The notes below the pieces were generated by a model, which was not told the DNA's origin, made no database searches, and worked only from the letters and a program-made list of their open reading frames with translations. Below are positions 9,193 to 20,870 of a stretch of DNA of 64,000 nt, piece after piece; position 1 is the first letter of the stretch, and every line of letters begins with the position of its first letter. The position numbers were made by a program, and so were the translations under genes. Source of the stretch: Pseudisothecium myosuroides (taxonomy: Eukaryota; Streptophyta; Bryopsida; Hypnales; Lembophyllaceae); contig OX637295.1 in NCBI GenBank assembly GCA_951799445.1, positions 17,112,001 to 17,176,000 on the forward strand, in the 5' to 3' direction.

Positions 9193-10700
9193 CTATCCAT
9201 ATTTCAAGTTTTTCAAAACACTTGAGCTCTTACATATACTTTGATCTAGTGAATTTAATATCTTTGAAAGTAATTTCCAAGTGCATTGAGGCGTTGAATC
9301 TTTTGTATCCATAGATATAAAAAATTGTTAATTCTTGAATGATCTTCAAAATGTTTTATTATGTGAACAATCTTCAAGGATATTCCAAGAATAATACTTA
9401 ATTAGGATCCACTTGAGAGACAATATAGTCTATAAGGTGCAATATTTGTTGCAGATGTATAAATTACAGTTTGCATAGATATATAATAAGGTAGTTGAAT
9501 AGGTGATATTATTTTTAGGACAATATATATAAGGTAGGGTGTCATAAATGTTGGGTTGCAAAATTTTACTATCTATTATTCCATATTGTAGTATTGTATT
9601 AATGAAGGTATTCAATTTGGGGGGGGACTCAAGTTTTGGAACAATCAAATTCCAATGGTCAACACCAAAACTGCCCTACTATGTCCTCCCCCAAAAAAAT
9701 TTCATAAAGTTACACTAGAATTTGTAGATCTAAAATTGTCTTAAAATTGCCATTTTTAGTACATTGAGTGAAAATTGGGAGAAAAAGATTTTATTTTGTT
9801 ATAAAATACACATTGTTTTTATATACTACTATGAGAATGTGTGGAAAATATTTTGACCCATTTGGCTTCATAGATTGCAAAATACAAACAATCAAAGTTG
9901 ATAAAAAGAACTTCACAGCTTGCCCAATTGCTTGTCCAACTACTTACCCTCTCTATTAGCATGATTCCGGAGTTATCCTTGATCTTTTGAGCCCCATAAC
10001 TTTTGACTTGGGCATTCGATTGACAAAATATTACATTTTTGAAGAGCCTATAGAAATGTGCATTTTCAATAAGAATTTACTTTCGATAAAATAAAAATTG
10101 TCTTCATGAACCTACCCAAGCTTTCAAAAAGTTCCATGCAAGCTTAAATAACTATAGGGGTAAATGGAGACATGTTTGTAATGAGCACCAAGTATTGGCA
10201 CTCAACAAGCACTTGATAATGGATGAAACATCACATTGTCTAGATGAAAAGTCATAAATTCAACTAATAGTCTTGCTATTGTCCTTGCTAATTTTTGGTT
10301 TTTTTTCTAGAGTTTTTCTCACTGTGCATTTCTAAGATGCCAATATTTGTCTATTATAGTAACTTGTATTTTAGTTGAGAAAAATCTTAAGGTTGTCAAA
10401 TTGTTGTTGGATGAATCTATCTACAACCCTTATGTTATGGTTGTATGTTTAAATTTTATTTGCATATTAGTATTTCAAAAATTGCTCTTGAAGCAAAATA
10501 ATAAATAAATTATAACTTTATTCTATTTTAGGATGTTTTTAATTTATTTTTAAAATTCCAAATAAAGATAGAATCACTCTTAATCACCATAGTAAAAAAC
10601 GGTTTTTTTATATTGAATATAATTCCTTGGAAGTAATGCATATTCCTTATAAAATATCCTTGTCATTCAAAGAGGGGCCCTATTTAGAAAATTATAGAAT
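9193..10700. repeat. NLR downstream flank paralogous to 21500-22600
   Basis: Shared blocks in the same order include the GATCTAG..ATTTAAT..TCTTTGAAAG stretch, CATTGAGGCGTT against CATTGAAGCGTT, the GATGATCTT-type LRR remnant and TAAGGTAGGGTGTCATA. It holds remnants of LRR codons and no intact gene. Confidence 0.65.
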
Positions 10701-11679
10701 ATTATTAGAATATTTTATGAAAACACTCATTATATATACCCCATGAATTCACATGGTTTTTCTATTAGTGTGTTGCTTTTGAAAATAACATTTGCTTTTG
10801 ATTACTTGTTAGAAGAGTTTAAATTCCTCTTAGAATGAGATTTTGCACTAAAAGTAGGTCTTAACCCCGCTAAAGTCCCATTATCTTGTTGGGGGATAAA
10901 ATGGATTTCAGGTAGGCTTTTATTGTCTCAATTTTTGTTGAGATTTTTTAAAACTTTATTTGAAGGTGTATACTCCTGAGAGCTTCTTTAGATACAATTT
11001 TCACAATAATTGGAGTTCAGATTCAAAAGTTACAACTATATTTTGCAAAACAACATTTCTGGACAGGTCAAGCAACCCTATAGTCTTTGACTTTGCTAAG
11101 GGCAGTATCTGACAATGAGAGAGAAATCAAAGCAAGGCAACATGTTGGGGGTAGTAGAGGCAACAAGTACATCCAAAATGTCAACAAAATGAAGGTACAC
11201 CCAAGACAATCGGCTTAGAGAATCTTCAATACAACCAGCTTTCAAGACAATAACGGCATAATAAAGGGACAACTCTAAAAAACACTCTCCAATGCAATGG
11301 GTAATAGTCTCTCTTTATTCTTGGACCTGTCATTATCCTTTCCAAACCTGACATATTGGCAAAATATGAAGGGCCTTAAGCTTGGTTCACAATAGGAAGA
11401 TTCATTATTGTTATACCTTTTCAAACATTGTTATGTGTGCCAATAAATTCAACCTTTCTTTGTTTGCATGAAAAGTCTATTTTTAAGGTAGAATCTTTTC
11501 GTCTTCTTCTTTTTATAATGCAAAAAAGTTCATTTGAGGTTTGAATTGTCAGCTTTGCATTGCATCAATTTGTTTTCAAAAAAATCAACGCTATGCTGGC
11601 CTCATAGAATGCCTTGCCATTTGTCGTTACGGTGATGGTTTCTTGAGTCTATATTGCAGATGCTTTTAACCCTTTAGGA
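10701..11679. other. Intergenic sequence with a TTAA-family left end
   Basis: TTAACCCCGCTAAAGTCCC at 10861 matches the start of the TTAA-bounded family, and the following TGGATTTCAGGTAGGC block matches its interior. A right partner is not clear. A second motif, TTAACCCTTTAGGATG, lies near 11666. Nothing else is seen. Confidence 0.45.
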
Positions 11680-11687
11680 TGTTTGAT

Positions 11688-12256
11688 CTCGGGGGGGTCA
11701 CTTAGAGTGTCCATTAGAAAACACGTGCGAACAAAACTTTGGACCCCCTATATTATATCCTAAAATTTAAATAAAATAAAATAAAATAAAATATGACTAG
11801 ATTTTTCTACTTCAAAAGTTTATGTTTTGAATTATTGATATTTTTATTTGTTAATGATAATTAGTTACAAATTTTTGAAGTAATTAGATACACTGTACAA
11901 CTGAAAAATAACTTTCACACCCCTATATTATATCCTAAAAAATTGTCTAAAAAATGAACAAAAAATTCCTAAAAATAGCTCTCTATTGAAAGTTCATTTT
12001 GAGTTGAGTATTGATGCAATGGTCATCTAAATGTGATCTCTATAAATATTTGAGTTGAAAAACATGCCGTTTTAGGCCATTTTCAACCTCTTGTACAAAT
12101 CATTTCAACTATTATTTTAGTTTGAAATTTTGGCAATAGAAACCTATAGTCATTATTAAGCAACCCTCAAAATTTTAAGTTGAAATTATAGTTCATTAGA
12201 AACCACTTGTTCGCACGTGGTTTGTAGTAAAATACTAGGTGCCCCCCCCCCCCGAG
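11688..12256. mobile_element. hAT-type MITE, 569 bp, with 8-bp target-site duplication
   Basis: The 8-bp sequence TGTTTGAT occurs directly outside both ends (11680-11687 and 12257-12264). The element starts CTCGGGGGGGTCAC and ends with GTGCCCCC..CCGAG. Imperfect inverted repeats reach inward to a shared CACGTGCGAAC (left), whose reverse complement GTTCGCACGTG is at the right. There is no open frame of note. An 8-bp duplication with such ends fits the hAT superfamily. The C-run at 12242-12253 has probably expanded. Confidence 0.85.
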
Positions 12257-12264
12257 TGTTTGAT

Positions 12265-12930
12265 ACAGTTTATGAGGCTTGTATTTTACTACTTTTACTA
12301 AGGTTTTTATGTACACACCAATATTTGAATTCCTTCTTGAGGATTTTTTGTAATGAGATTTTTACAACAAAACGTGGTAGCAATTGAATAGCAACCCAAA
12401 AATTTTAACCATTTTTTTGAGTGATTCAAAATTCTTGAAAAAATCTTGGTATATTGTCCATCGTCTAAGATAGTGTCATATTTCAACATTCAGAAAGGCT
12501 TACAAGTCACTTACATTTTTTACATTTTTTTCCTTTCCCTTACTACTTTTGCATAGTTGAATTTGACATGAGCTAATTCATGAAGTATCGTCCATAGATT
12601 TTTAAAGACCAAAAATATGTAACCCCTCAAGAACACATGCACAAGCCAATCCCTAACCAGAGTACATAAAAAGCTCACTTCTTGTAGGCACAATTTATGT
12701 GTCTTTGCTCAATTTTTATTTTCTTTCCATACGTAGTAATCTAGTTCCCATTTTTGCAAACATAGTTGTAGAATCAAGATTTTATGAATACATAGTCTAG
12801 CTACCTTAAAATCGACATGTATTCCAAACAATAGGCCATTTTGGCCTAGACAATCCTTTAGGGGTTAATTATGCTCCATGAATGCCAAATCAGTATGGAT
12901 GTTCCATTTAGCATGCTAAATCAATGTCAG
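12265..12930. other. Intergenic sequence
   Basis: No gene is seen. A TTAA-family right end, CCTTTAGGGGTTAA, lies at 12855-12868. It may close an element opened near 11666, with the hAT MITE nested inside (inference). Confidence 0.4.
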
Positions 12931-12931
12931 A

Positions 12932-13690
12932 TCATGTTCCATTTTCTTTGAATGTATGCAACATAGGATGTTTGAATGTGGAGGCAGACTTTCCCAATGA
13001 TGGGAACAGAGAAGGGGACAAGTCAAGAACAAATGGAAACATAAAGGTATTTGTTATTGAAGGATGCCCAAGTGCTTGGAGCATTGCCACCGCATGAACG
13101 TGACCAGGAACAGGAAATGGTTTTTCCACAGTGCAGTAGCAAGGTAAGTGTTGTTCAGCCTCTCCTTCTTTAGAAACTGCCGCAGTACAATCCACAAGAC
13201 ACCCCTCAGGAGCACCTTATCCACCTCATATAACACATTGTATATTTCCAATGACGTCATGCAAGAAAATGATTCCTCAGGATTCAAAAAGATATGCTTA
13301 GAATTCCTTTGTTGTCAAAGGGTTGAGTTGTTGCATAAGCTCTTGGCGTAGACAGAAAAAAACTTGAAAATGGTGTGAACAAAGCCTTGTAGCATTGCCC
13401 AAGAAAACAAGAAGGCCTTTAGTGTGGATGTGGTGGAGCCAAAAAGTGACCCCTTCCTACAACAGTTGCACTTCCGTTTGCTTTTCCATTTGTGGTGGCA
13501 ATGCTCTTAGAATATGTGTTTTTAGCATTGGCCTTTTCATTTCCTCAAAAATGAGAGGATTTGAGTTGTTTTTAATTTATTTTTTTAAGATTTTGGAAGA
13601 TAGAGAAAGCCTTCAATCTATTGTTGGGATTCTCCTTTTGAGAAATGAGGTGATGGAATTTTTAAAAAAAAAATTGGTGTAGTGTATTGT
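12932..13690 (-). pseudogene. Coding-like fragment of unknown function
   Basis: Composition is less AT-rich than the neighbours. On the minus strand, overlapping frames 13054-13287 and 12932-13195 read like protein (for example LYEVDKVLLRGVL, then HAVAMLQALGHPS) but change frame near 13130, which suggests a frameshifted gene fragment. A plus-strand frame of 95 codons (13395-13682) also exists. I do not recognise a family. It could equally be chance frames in a patch of normal composition. Confidence 0.25.
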
Positions 13691-14079
13691 GATATCTTGT
13701 GCATTGTACAATTTTATTGGAGATTTGGAGGTGCTCTACTTCTTTTTACCTTTGGTGTAAATATGCCTAACATGCTATAAAGTATGGTCAATTTTTAAAC
13801 TCAGCACTTATAGTGCAAAAGTATTTGACAAGTGGCAATCAAAGTCATCTAAATTTGTAGGGCAACGTTAAAAAAAATTTCCAACTTTGAATGCTAATGC
13901 CTTACAATTTGTGCGTCAAACTTCATGAAATTTTTACCATGTGATTTAAGATAGGTTTAGTACAAGATCCTGTATTGAAATTCTAAACCAAACTTTTTTT
14001 AAATTTTTTGGATGAATGCCGCAGAAGATTTTTGAGTGCTTTTTGACCCAAAAAACGACCTTGGGACTTAAGGGGTTAA
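13691..14079. other. TTAA-family right-hand portion
   Basis: It ends GGGACTTAAGGGGTTAA at 14079. The interior resembles other family members (GCATTTTTGACC-like and the ACAATTTGTGCGTCAAAC stretch). The left end was not found. Confidence 0.45.
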
Positions 14080-15110
14080 ATTTTTTTTACACTACATCAT
14101 GTTAATTACATACATGCCAAATTTTTGAAGTAAATGAGGAATTTAGCAAAAGATGCTAAAACTATTCAAACTATTTAGATTTTTACGTTATATAACTTTT
14201 AATTTGGGCATCCAATCCAACTCTACACAAGTTTGGGCCATAAGATTGCCGTTGCTACAATCACTATGAATACTATGCAAAGCAGTGCGGTAAAAATCAT
14301 AAAAATGAATTTAAAAAACATTAGAAATGAAATCAAAAGATTAATAAAATCATTAAAAAGGATTAAAAAGGAAATGAAAAAATCAATGAAAAAATCAATC
14401 ATAGTCATTTAAAATCATTAAAAATGAACTAAAAAATCAATAGGCTTGGTTTATAGTACTATGTATTGCTATTGACTGAAACAGACCAATATGGAACTAG
14501 ATAGACCAAAAATTAGCTGAAAATGGATATATGAACATTTTGATTTCTGGTATTTTTGAAAGAACAATGAAAATGAAATAAAAAAATTGGCCATTTTTCA
14601 ACACTTTGACATGCTTGAATTGCACCAAATTCTTCTGAAAGGATATTTTTTCATTCCAATCTTTGCAAAAAATATACACACTTTAAGCCTGTGTGCACGC
14701 CACAGTGTATATATTTGCATAAAACCTACTTTTTCAATTTTTGACTATGAATTTGCATTTTTACATCGACTTTTTGACTAAAATCTCCAAACGACAAAAA
14801 TAGACATCCAATCAAGGAATCTTTCAAAATAATAATATAATTTTTAAAATGAAAAAATTACTCTATGTCTACACTGAGTCGCATATACCATCATTTCAAA
14901 TTTCACGTATATTAGACGTGCACCGCAAAAGTTATAGCCAAAAAACCACACATCCAAAGGCAAGGGGAAAAAAAATAGGACAAGTATTTCTTGCAACCAC
15001 CCGTTACTTCAATAGTCATGAAGTGCTTTAAATAAGGAAAATTGATACCCTTCAATACCATATTTACTTTGTAATACCGCAAAAGACAAAAAATGTTCAA
15101 TGAATGACTT
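14080..15110. repeat. Repeat block shared with 34096-34821
   Basis: Matching landmarks in order: AAATGGATATATGAACATTTTG, GCTTGAATTGCACCAAAT, the TGTGCACGCCACA stretch, and GACAAAAAATGTTCAATGAATG at 15085-15106. At 34821 the second copy is interrupted by the large inverted element, so this copy shows the uninterrupted sequence (continuing ACTTTTAAGATTCC). Confidence 0.75.
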
Positions 15111-15616
15111 TTAAGATTCCAAGAAAAATGAGTAGGAATGCAACTATTTACCTTGTTACCACATAATATGTTATTTCACTACTAAAGTGATAGGTATGTT
15201 GTAACTTAGGGTTAAAAGAATGTTGAAAAGAGTTTGATATTTAAAATCTCATATATATTATATTTATAAAATCCAACTTAGTTTATTGGCCTCCTTACAA
15301 AGCAACTTGTATTTATTAGTACACCATGGTTCACTTGCTAAAAGGGTAGCCTATGAGCGTGTGAAAGTCTTAGATGTAACACCTAAATGTAATCCATTTC
15401 CAATAAATAAATCAAACATTAGTTGAAAAGAAAATTGCACATGGCAACCAAATAACTATAGAATTTATATAAATCCAATCATAAATAAAACACTACATAA
15501 TAGTTAGACTCATAAGATATGTCAATTTCACAAGTTTAAGTCAAAGTTGACTCAATGGATGAATCCTTGATAATAGATATATTTGACAATTTTCCACCCT
15601 TTGATGTTGAATCATC
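15111..15616. other. Intergenic sequence
   Basis: AT-rich. No gene, repeat or element is recognised. Confidence 0.4.
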
Positions 15617-15619
15617 TAA

Positions 15620-15972
15620 GGGCCGCTTTACACCTAGAGGCCGGGCCAATTTGGTGTGTCAAAGGCCAACAATCCGAGCTTGTGATTGGTTGAAAGGCTC
15701 AAATCAACCCCAACCCCTTTACACCAAGAGGCCGGGCCAATTTGCTATGTCAGAAAAAAATTTCCTCAAATAGACGATTTGACATGGCCCGAGCATGGCC
15801 CGAGCTTGTTGAATTGAGTGCACCTAAAATGGGAGGCCACTTCGAGGCCAATTCTTGGCCTGGAGGCCAATGTCAAATTAGTTAAGGCCGGCCTGCAGCC
15901 CAAGAATGGGCTGAAATTTTGGGCAATTGGCTTGATGACGATTTGGCCCGGCCTCTATGTGTAAAGCGGCCC
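15620..15972. mobile_element. PIF/Harbinger-type (Tourist-like) MITE, 353 bp
   Basis: Inverted ends of about 30 bases begin GGGCCGCTTTACAC and differ at one position. TAA stands directly outside both (15617-15619 and 15973-15975). The end motif recurs internally near 15718-15742 (TTTACACCAAGAGGCCGG), so it has subterminal repeats or a nested end. The interior is rich in GGCC. There is no transposase. The 3-bp TAA duplication and GGG..ends fit PIF/Harbinger. Confidence 0.88.
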
Positions 15973-15975
15973 TAA

Positions 15976-16294
15976 GTATATACAATAAAGCATTTAAGAG
16001 CATAAGTCTCTCTACAGGATTTTGGTTTAAAACAACCAAAATCCATGAAAGCCAATGCCATTTGCACTGCGTAAACTCACAAATAGAAAGCCTTTTGTAA
16101 ACTAATAAGAAGACTTCAATTCTTCATGATTTGATCTTGCATTGGTGACATCAATCAGCATTGATTGCAAGAACAAAATCGAATATGTCAAACTCAAAAT
16201 TTATGATTTATGATTTGAGAAATTCATTTGTTTGGAGGAGGACAAAGTTGTCAAAGGAAGAAGATGAAGACAGAGCGGAGTGGTGGTGGAGAGA
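15976..16294. other. Intergenic sequence
   Basis: AT-rich. No gene is recognised. Confidence 0.4.
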
Positions 16295-17276
16295 TTAACC
16301 CTTCATGGCCGAAGGGGACAAAAAGTGTCCTCACACACTGTAAGAGTCCAATTTGAAGTGCTCTAACTTTTGCATCTTATGTCCAAATTTAATAAAACTT
16401 GATGTAAAAGTTGTGCATAATAGTCTAGTTTGTGTGGTGAAAGTTTCAGATTAATCCAAGACGAATTGAGTTTGTGAAAGCCATTCGAAGTTCACAGGTT
16501 CAATTTGAGTTCAGCACACTGCATTGTTATGGCTGCAACTTTGGAGGCTTGTATCTTTTTCATCAAATGTTCATTTTCAATAAAAATTTGTTGGGTTTTG
16601 TTCCCCTTGAGGTCTAGTTATTGAGGTAAAATTTTCATGTCAATTCAAGCTATTTTGAATGTTTGAGAGCAATTCGAAGTTCAAAATCCAGACATTTTTG
16701 TATTAAAGTGAACTTTGGCGGCTCATAATTTCTTCGTAAATGGTCCGTTTTCAATAATTTTTTTTGGGAAAGTTGCGCATACTAGTCTAGTTTTTGTAAT
16801 TAAAATTTCATGTTGATCCAAGAAGTTATGAGTGACTGAGAAGCATTTTAGTAGAAGGAGGTTCAGCTATAGATGTGATTTTTTGCTACTTTTTTCACTG
16901 TTTTTTAACATTTCAAATCCATTTTGCAAACACAATGAGTCATTTGAATGATAATTTTTTTCATCAAAGAGTTTACATTCTGTTTTTGAATCACTTGGCA
17001 GTTTGATGTTTTTTCATTTGAGTAGGTTTAGAAATCGAATTTCACCTCCAAATGTGTTTTCAAGAAAATTTCAGCACCTTTTTCCAACACTAAAACATTC
17101 TAATCTTTCAATCTATACGGTCAAATGACCCCAAATTTGTTCCACACCATCTACAACATGCACACAACAAGACTATATGGTTGAGATTTTCATACCTTAT
17201 TGAAATTTAGACTTTTAACACTTGCAAAGGCAGGATGCTCTTAAGCATGTTTGGACCTTCGGCGATGAAGGGTTAA
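16295..17276. mobile_element. TTAA-bounded element, subfamily with TTAACCCTTCATGGCCGAAGG ends
   Basis: The left end is TTAACCCTTCATGGCCGAAG. The reverse complement of the right end is TTAACCCTTCATCGCCGAAG. Both sit on a TTAA. The interior has three internal variants of the CAATTCGAAGTTC and TTTTCATGTCAAT blocks. A decayed relative lies at 38715-39703. There is no coding capacity. Confidence 0.8.
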
Positions 17277-17503
17277 GAGTTGATGGAGATCTCATAGCTT
17301 TTGACTATGTGCTCTTTAGAATTGTCATAGCCAAAGAAAACCTGCAAGTCACAAGGAAAACCTAAACAATCAAAGGAGTATTAGGGATACAAATTAACTT
17401 ACTTATGAATTTTCTTGGGAATTGTGACAATGGGCATGCTCTCGTCCCCTTTTGGTATAGCAAGTGAGTGCATGATGGAGCATTCACATGATTGTTGCAA
17501 GTA

Positions 17504-17802
17504 AGGTAGTCTGCTCTAAAAGCGAGCGGGCTCCAAAACCGAACATGGCACAGAGGTACATTTTGCTTTCTTCAATATACCAACATATATTTTAGGAGGT
17601 GATCAGTTTTAGTGATCATTGCATTTCAACTTCAAAAATTTGTAACTAATTCCACAAAGATCCAAAAAATATGAAACGACTTGGATTAGATGCCAATTCC
17701 ATTTTTCTTCTTGTAAAAATTAATTGAGAATTGTTTCAAGGAGTTTAGTTTCTTTGAAAAGGCAAATAGCTCTTAAATGGTCACTTTAAGAGCAGATTAC
17801 CT
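17504..17802. mobile_element. Mariner/Stowaway-like MITE, AGGTAG ends
   Basis: The left end AGGTAGTCTGCTC and the reverse complement of the right end AGGTAATCTGCTC are inverted and flanked by TA on both sides. Relatives lie at 40585-40912, 43470-43803, 59848-60161 and, partially, 29245-29430. They share an interior CATTTCAACTTCAAAA..TTTGTAACTAATT stretch or its complement. The length of 299 bp, the TA target and the lack of an ORF fit a mariner-type MITE. Confidence 0.75.
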
Positions 17803-19084
17803 TACTCGCTGCTGCAAGATCTACGATTTTGACATGGCAATGGATCACCATATTAGATGATTGGCTTACTTGGCCTACAGATAACAATTCCCTTTTGTGC
17901 CTTATACCATCTGAATAATTCTTCTAAGGTGAAGTCACCTTAAACCATCAAATTAAGCAATTCAATATAATTGAAGCAATAGCAATTGAAAATCTTGAAT
18001 TTTCAATCTTAAAAAAAAAACTGAATTTTTGAATAAGATATGTAATTACTATGAATTTTCAAAGTAGAACTCCCTAGGCCATTGAAACCATCATATAGCT
18101 TGGTCCATATATTAGCTAAAATCTAGAGAATCAACAATCAATCAATCGCAACTGCAGTTAAATATAGGAACGGTTTAATTATACCTTAGAGGATTTTTCA
18201 ATATATGGATGTTTGGGGGCGTTTTCACCTTAATCACTATAAAGGAAAATCTAGTCTAATTGACAAAAAGATAACAAAATTTTGTCAAAATGCTTTGTCA
18301 GTTTGGAGGGGCTGATTGAACGATAAGTTCACAAATATAAGTCAATTTTTTGTCATTTGAGACAAAATCTCTGTCATTTTGGAAAGAAATACACATCAAC
18401 TTTCTTCCCTTGTGCCTTTCCACCAACATTGCTTTGCTTGCCCCAATTAGCATTTGATGATACGGATTCAATAAAACAATGAAATTATGGCAAATAAATG
18501 ATAATTTTTGGATGAATTAAATTTTGGATGGATGAATTTTTTCTAGATGAATGACAAAATTTTGGACAAATTATTTATGGATGGATAAAAGTAGGGCATA
18601 TGGATGGCAGATTTTTGGATGAATATTTTTACATAGCATTTACAATTTCTATGCCAATTACAATTTCCACACTTAGAATGACAAAACCAAAATTATTTTA
18701 TTGAATCCATAGCTTGTCCATATTAATTCTGTTGCAAAATAATTATAGGATTTTCAAATATATTTGTTCCAAATTAAATTTGATGGTTTTCTAAAAGAAT
18801 AATTCAGACAACTTATGCACTCAAAGGAAGGACCAGATTAACCTCCAAGCCTCCCGCTAGGCTTGTGAAGGAGAACTCTAATTGCTTAAAGAAAGATTCA
18901 ATGCAAATGCAAACTATCAATCTTTAGTTGTACATGAGAATTGAAGAGACCTGAATAGACCAAAGCTGCAATCAAGTTTAGTAGAAGAATTTCTTGAAGT
19001 TGAATCACAAGACATTGTCGGAATTAAATATAGAGGACGTCATTGGACTTCATTGCACCAATAGTGGTTAGAGGATGATCCAAA
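17803..19084. other. Intergenic sequence
   Basis: No gene is seen. A short patch of GGATGAAT/TGGATGGA-like simple repeats lies at about 18510-18625. Confidence 0.45.
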
Positions 19085-19968
19085 TTAACCCCTAAAGGTT
19101 TTTGACTATGTATCTCCAAAACCGCTCCAAAACTGCCATTTCTAAACAAGTACCAAATTTTGGAAAAAAAACATTTTTGGATACATGTAACTATAGGATC
19201 TTGTAGTACACTAGTTTGAAAAGATATGGAAAATATTTTAGAATTTTCCACCATGTGGATTGCAAGATATTAGCGTTTGAATTGACAAAAATCCCTTTTT
19301 TGTCCTTGAAAAACCCTGGGCAGCTGCCCTTCACAAGGTCACATTTGTATAAATAAATGTCAAAAACAATGGTTACTCTTTGGTTTCATTCTTCTAGACA
19401 AGTTGGCTACATGCTTGAAAAATTTCAGATCATTTAGAATTGTACAACATATTGGAAAAAATAGTAAGTAGAATGAGAATGATTCAAAAGAATTATGGAA
19501 TTGAAGAATTCCAATTCCAACGGTTGTAATGTTGTAATAAACAATATACACCCTATGATTTTTATTTTTTTCCAAAAATATTGAAAAATGAGTGAAATAA
19601 ATGACTTTAAAGTTCACTTTAGAGTAGAGATTCTATAACTACCCTCAAACTAAAACTCCTCATAATTTTCATCTCATTTATCCAAATAGAATGATTCAAA
19701 GCTTTCCACATATATATAAATCAATAAAACCAATTTCAAGTTTTTATTTTTTTTAAAAGTGATGTCTAAAGACTTTTTTTGAGCTGCCCGAGTTGCCCGC
19801 CAAACGCGGAAAATTACATATCATACAATAATTTTTAACCATGTAGTCAAAAGTTATAAAAAGTATTGGGCATTGAAGCTATACCTTGGGCACATCTTGT
19901 GTGAAAATTTCAAAGAAATAAAATTTGCTATGTTGCCAAAAAATAGTGTTTGGTCTTTCAAAGATTAA
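19085..19968. mobile_element. TTAA-family element, right end decayed
   Basis: The left end is TTAACCCCTAAAGG. The interior matches 37421-38370 (TAGGATCTTGTAGTA, the ACATGCTTGAAA block, GAATGATTCAAAGCTTTCC). The right end TTTGGTCTTTCAAAGATTAA is a worn form of TTGGTCCTTTAGGGGTTAA. Confidence 0.65.
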
Positions 19969-20242
19969 TAGCATTGGAGCAATTTAAAAGGAGGGAACTT
20001 TGTCAATTTTGCCACCTACTTTTAGCATGTGCCACTTTATTGTTGACTTCCATTCTTACTCGCCTAGTGAGGATCACTAGAAGCTACATCAACTACGCAA
20101 TTCCCCAAAAATAGGATCAGCTTACGTGTTAATCTTGCCTTTTCCAGGAAAAAACAGATTTATTTTGGAACAGGTGTACAACATAAATGACTTACTATAA
20201 ATTCTAAGCAAGACCATACAAACTAAAAATCCCCATTAAAGG

Positions 20243-20624
20243 AGTAACTAAACTTACAAAATTGCATCTTCAAAGATGTGGATTCTTGAGTGAGCTTCCA
20301 GAGAGCATCAGAGAGTTGAACTCTCTCATTGAGTTGGATCTTGGACAATGTAAATCCTTGAAAGTGCTACCTCAAAGCATTGGAGGCTTGAAATGTCTAA
20401 CAAAGTTGGATCTAGATGGATGTGAATCCTTGAGTGAACTTCCGAAGACCATAGGAGAGTTGGAAACTCTTAAAGAGTTATATCTTGGAAGATGCAAGTC
20501 CTTGAAAGTTCTTCCTCAAAGCATTGGAGGCTTGAAATGTCTTATAGAGTTGGATCTAGAAGAGTGTGGATCCTTGAGTGAGCTTCTAGAGAGCATCCGA
20601 GAGTTGAAAACTCTTAAAGAATAA
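20243..20624 (+). pseudogene. NLR remnant: five to six LRR units only
   Basis: The frame 20262-20624 (120 codons) encodes LRRs of the same type as the 4160 gene (LPQSIGGLKCLTKL, LPESIRELNSLIEL) plus a variant unit, LPKTIGELETLKEL, not present there, so it comes from a sister gene. No NB-ARC or N-terminal domain lies upstream within 10 kb, and the frame ends at a TAA. It is a 5'-truncated fragment. Confidence 0.9.
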
Positions 20625-20870
20625 AGAGTTATACCTTAGAAGATGTGAATCTTTGAATGTACTTCATCAAAGCATTGGAGGCTTGAAATTTCTTACCAAG
20701 TTGGATCTTTATAGGTATTGATCTTTGAGTGAGCTTCCATAGAGTTTCAATGAGTTAGTTTTATCAACAAATGAATCTTTAGAGATGCAAATTTTTGAAT
20801 TGAGTGTCTTGCCAAAGAGCATTGGTGGATTGAAATGACCTGTAATTTTAAAGCTTTTGATGTGAGGGTG
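20625..20870 (+). pseudogene. Decayed LRR tail following the remnant
   Basis: LRR codons continue with stops (CATCAAAGCATTGGAGG, GAGTGAGCTTCCATAGAG) and then the same TTTTATCAACAAATGAATC and CATTGGTGGATTGAAATGACC tail as at 7900-7978. This fixes the paralogy with the NLR gene. Confidence 0.75.
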
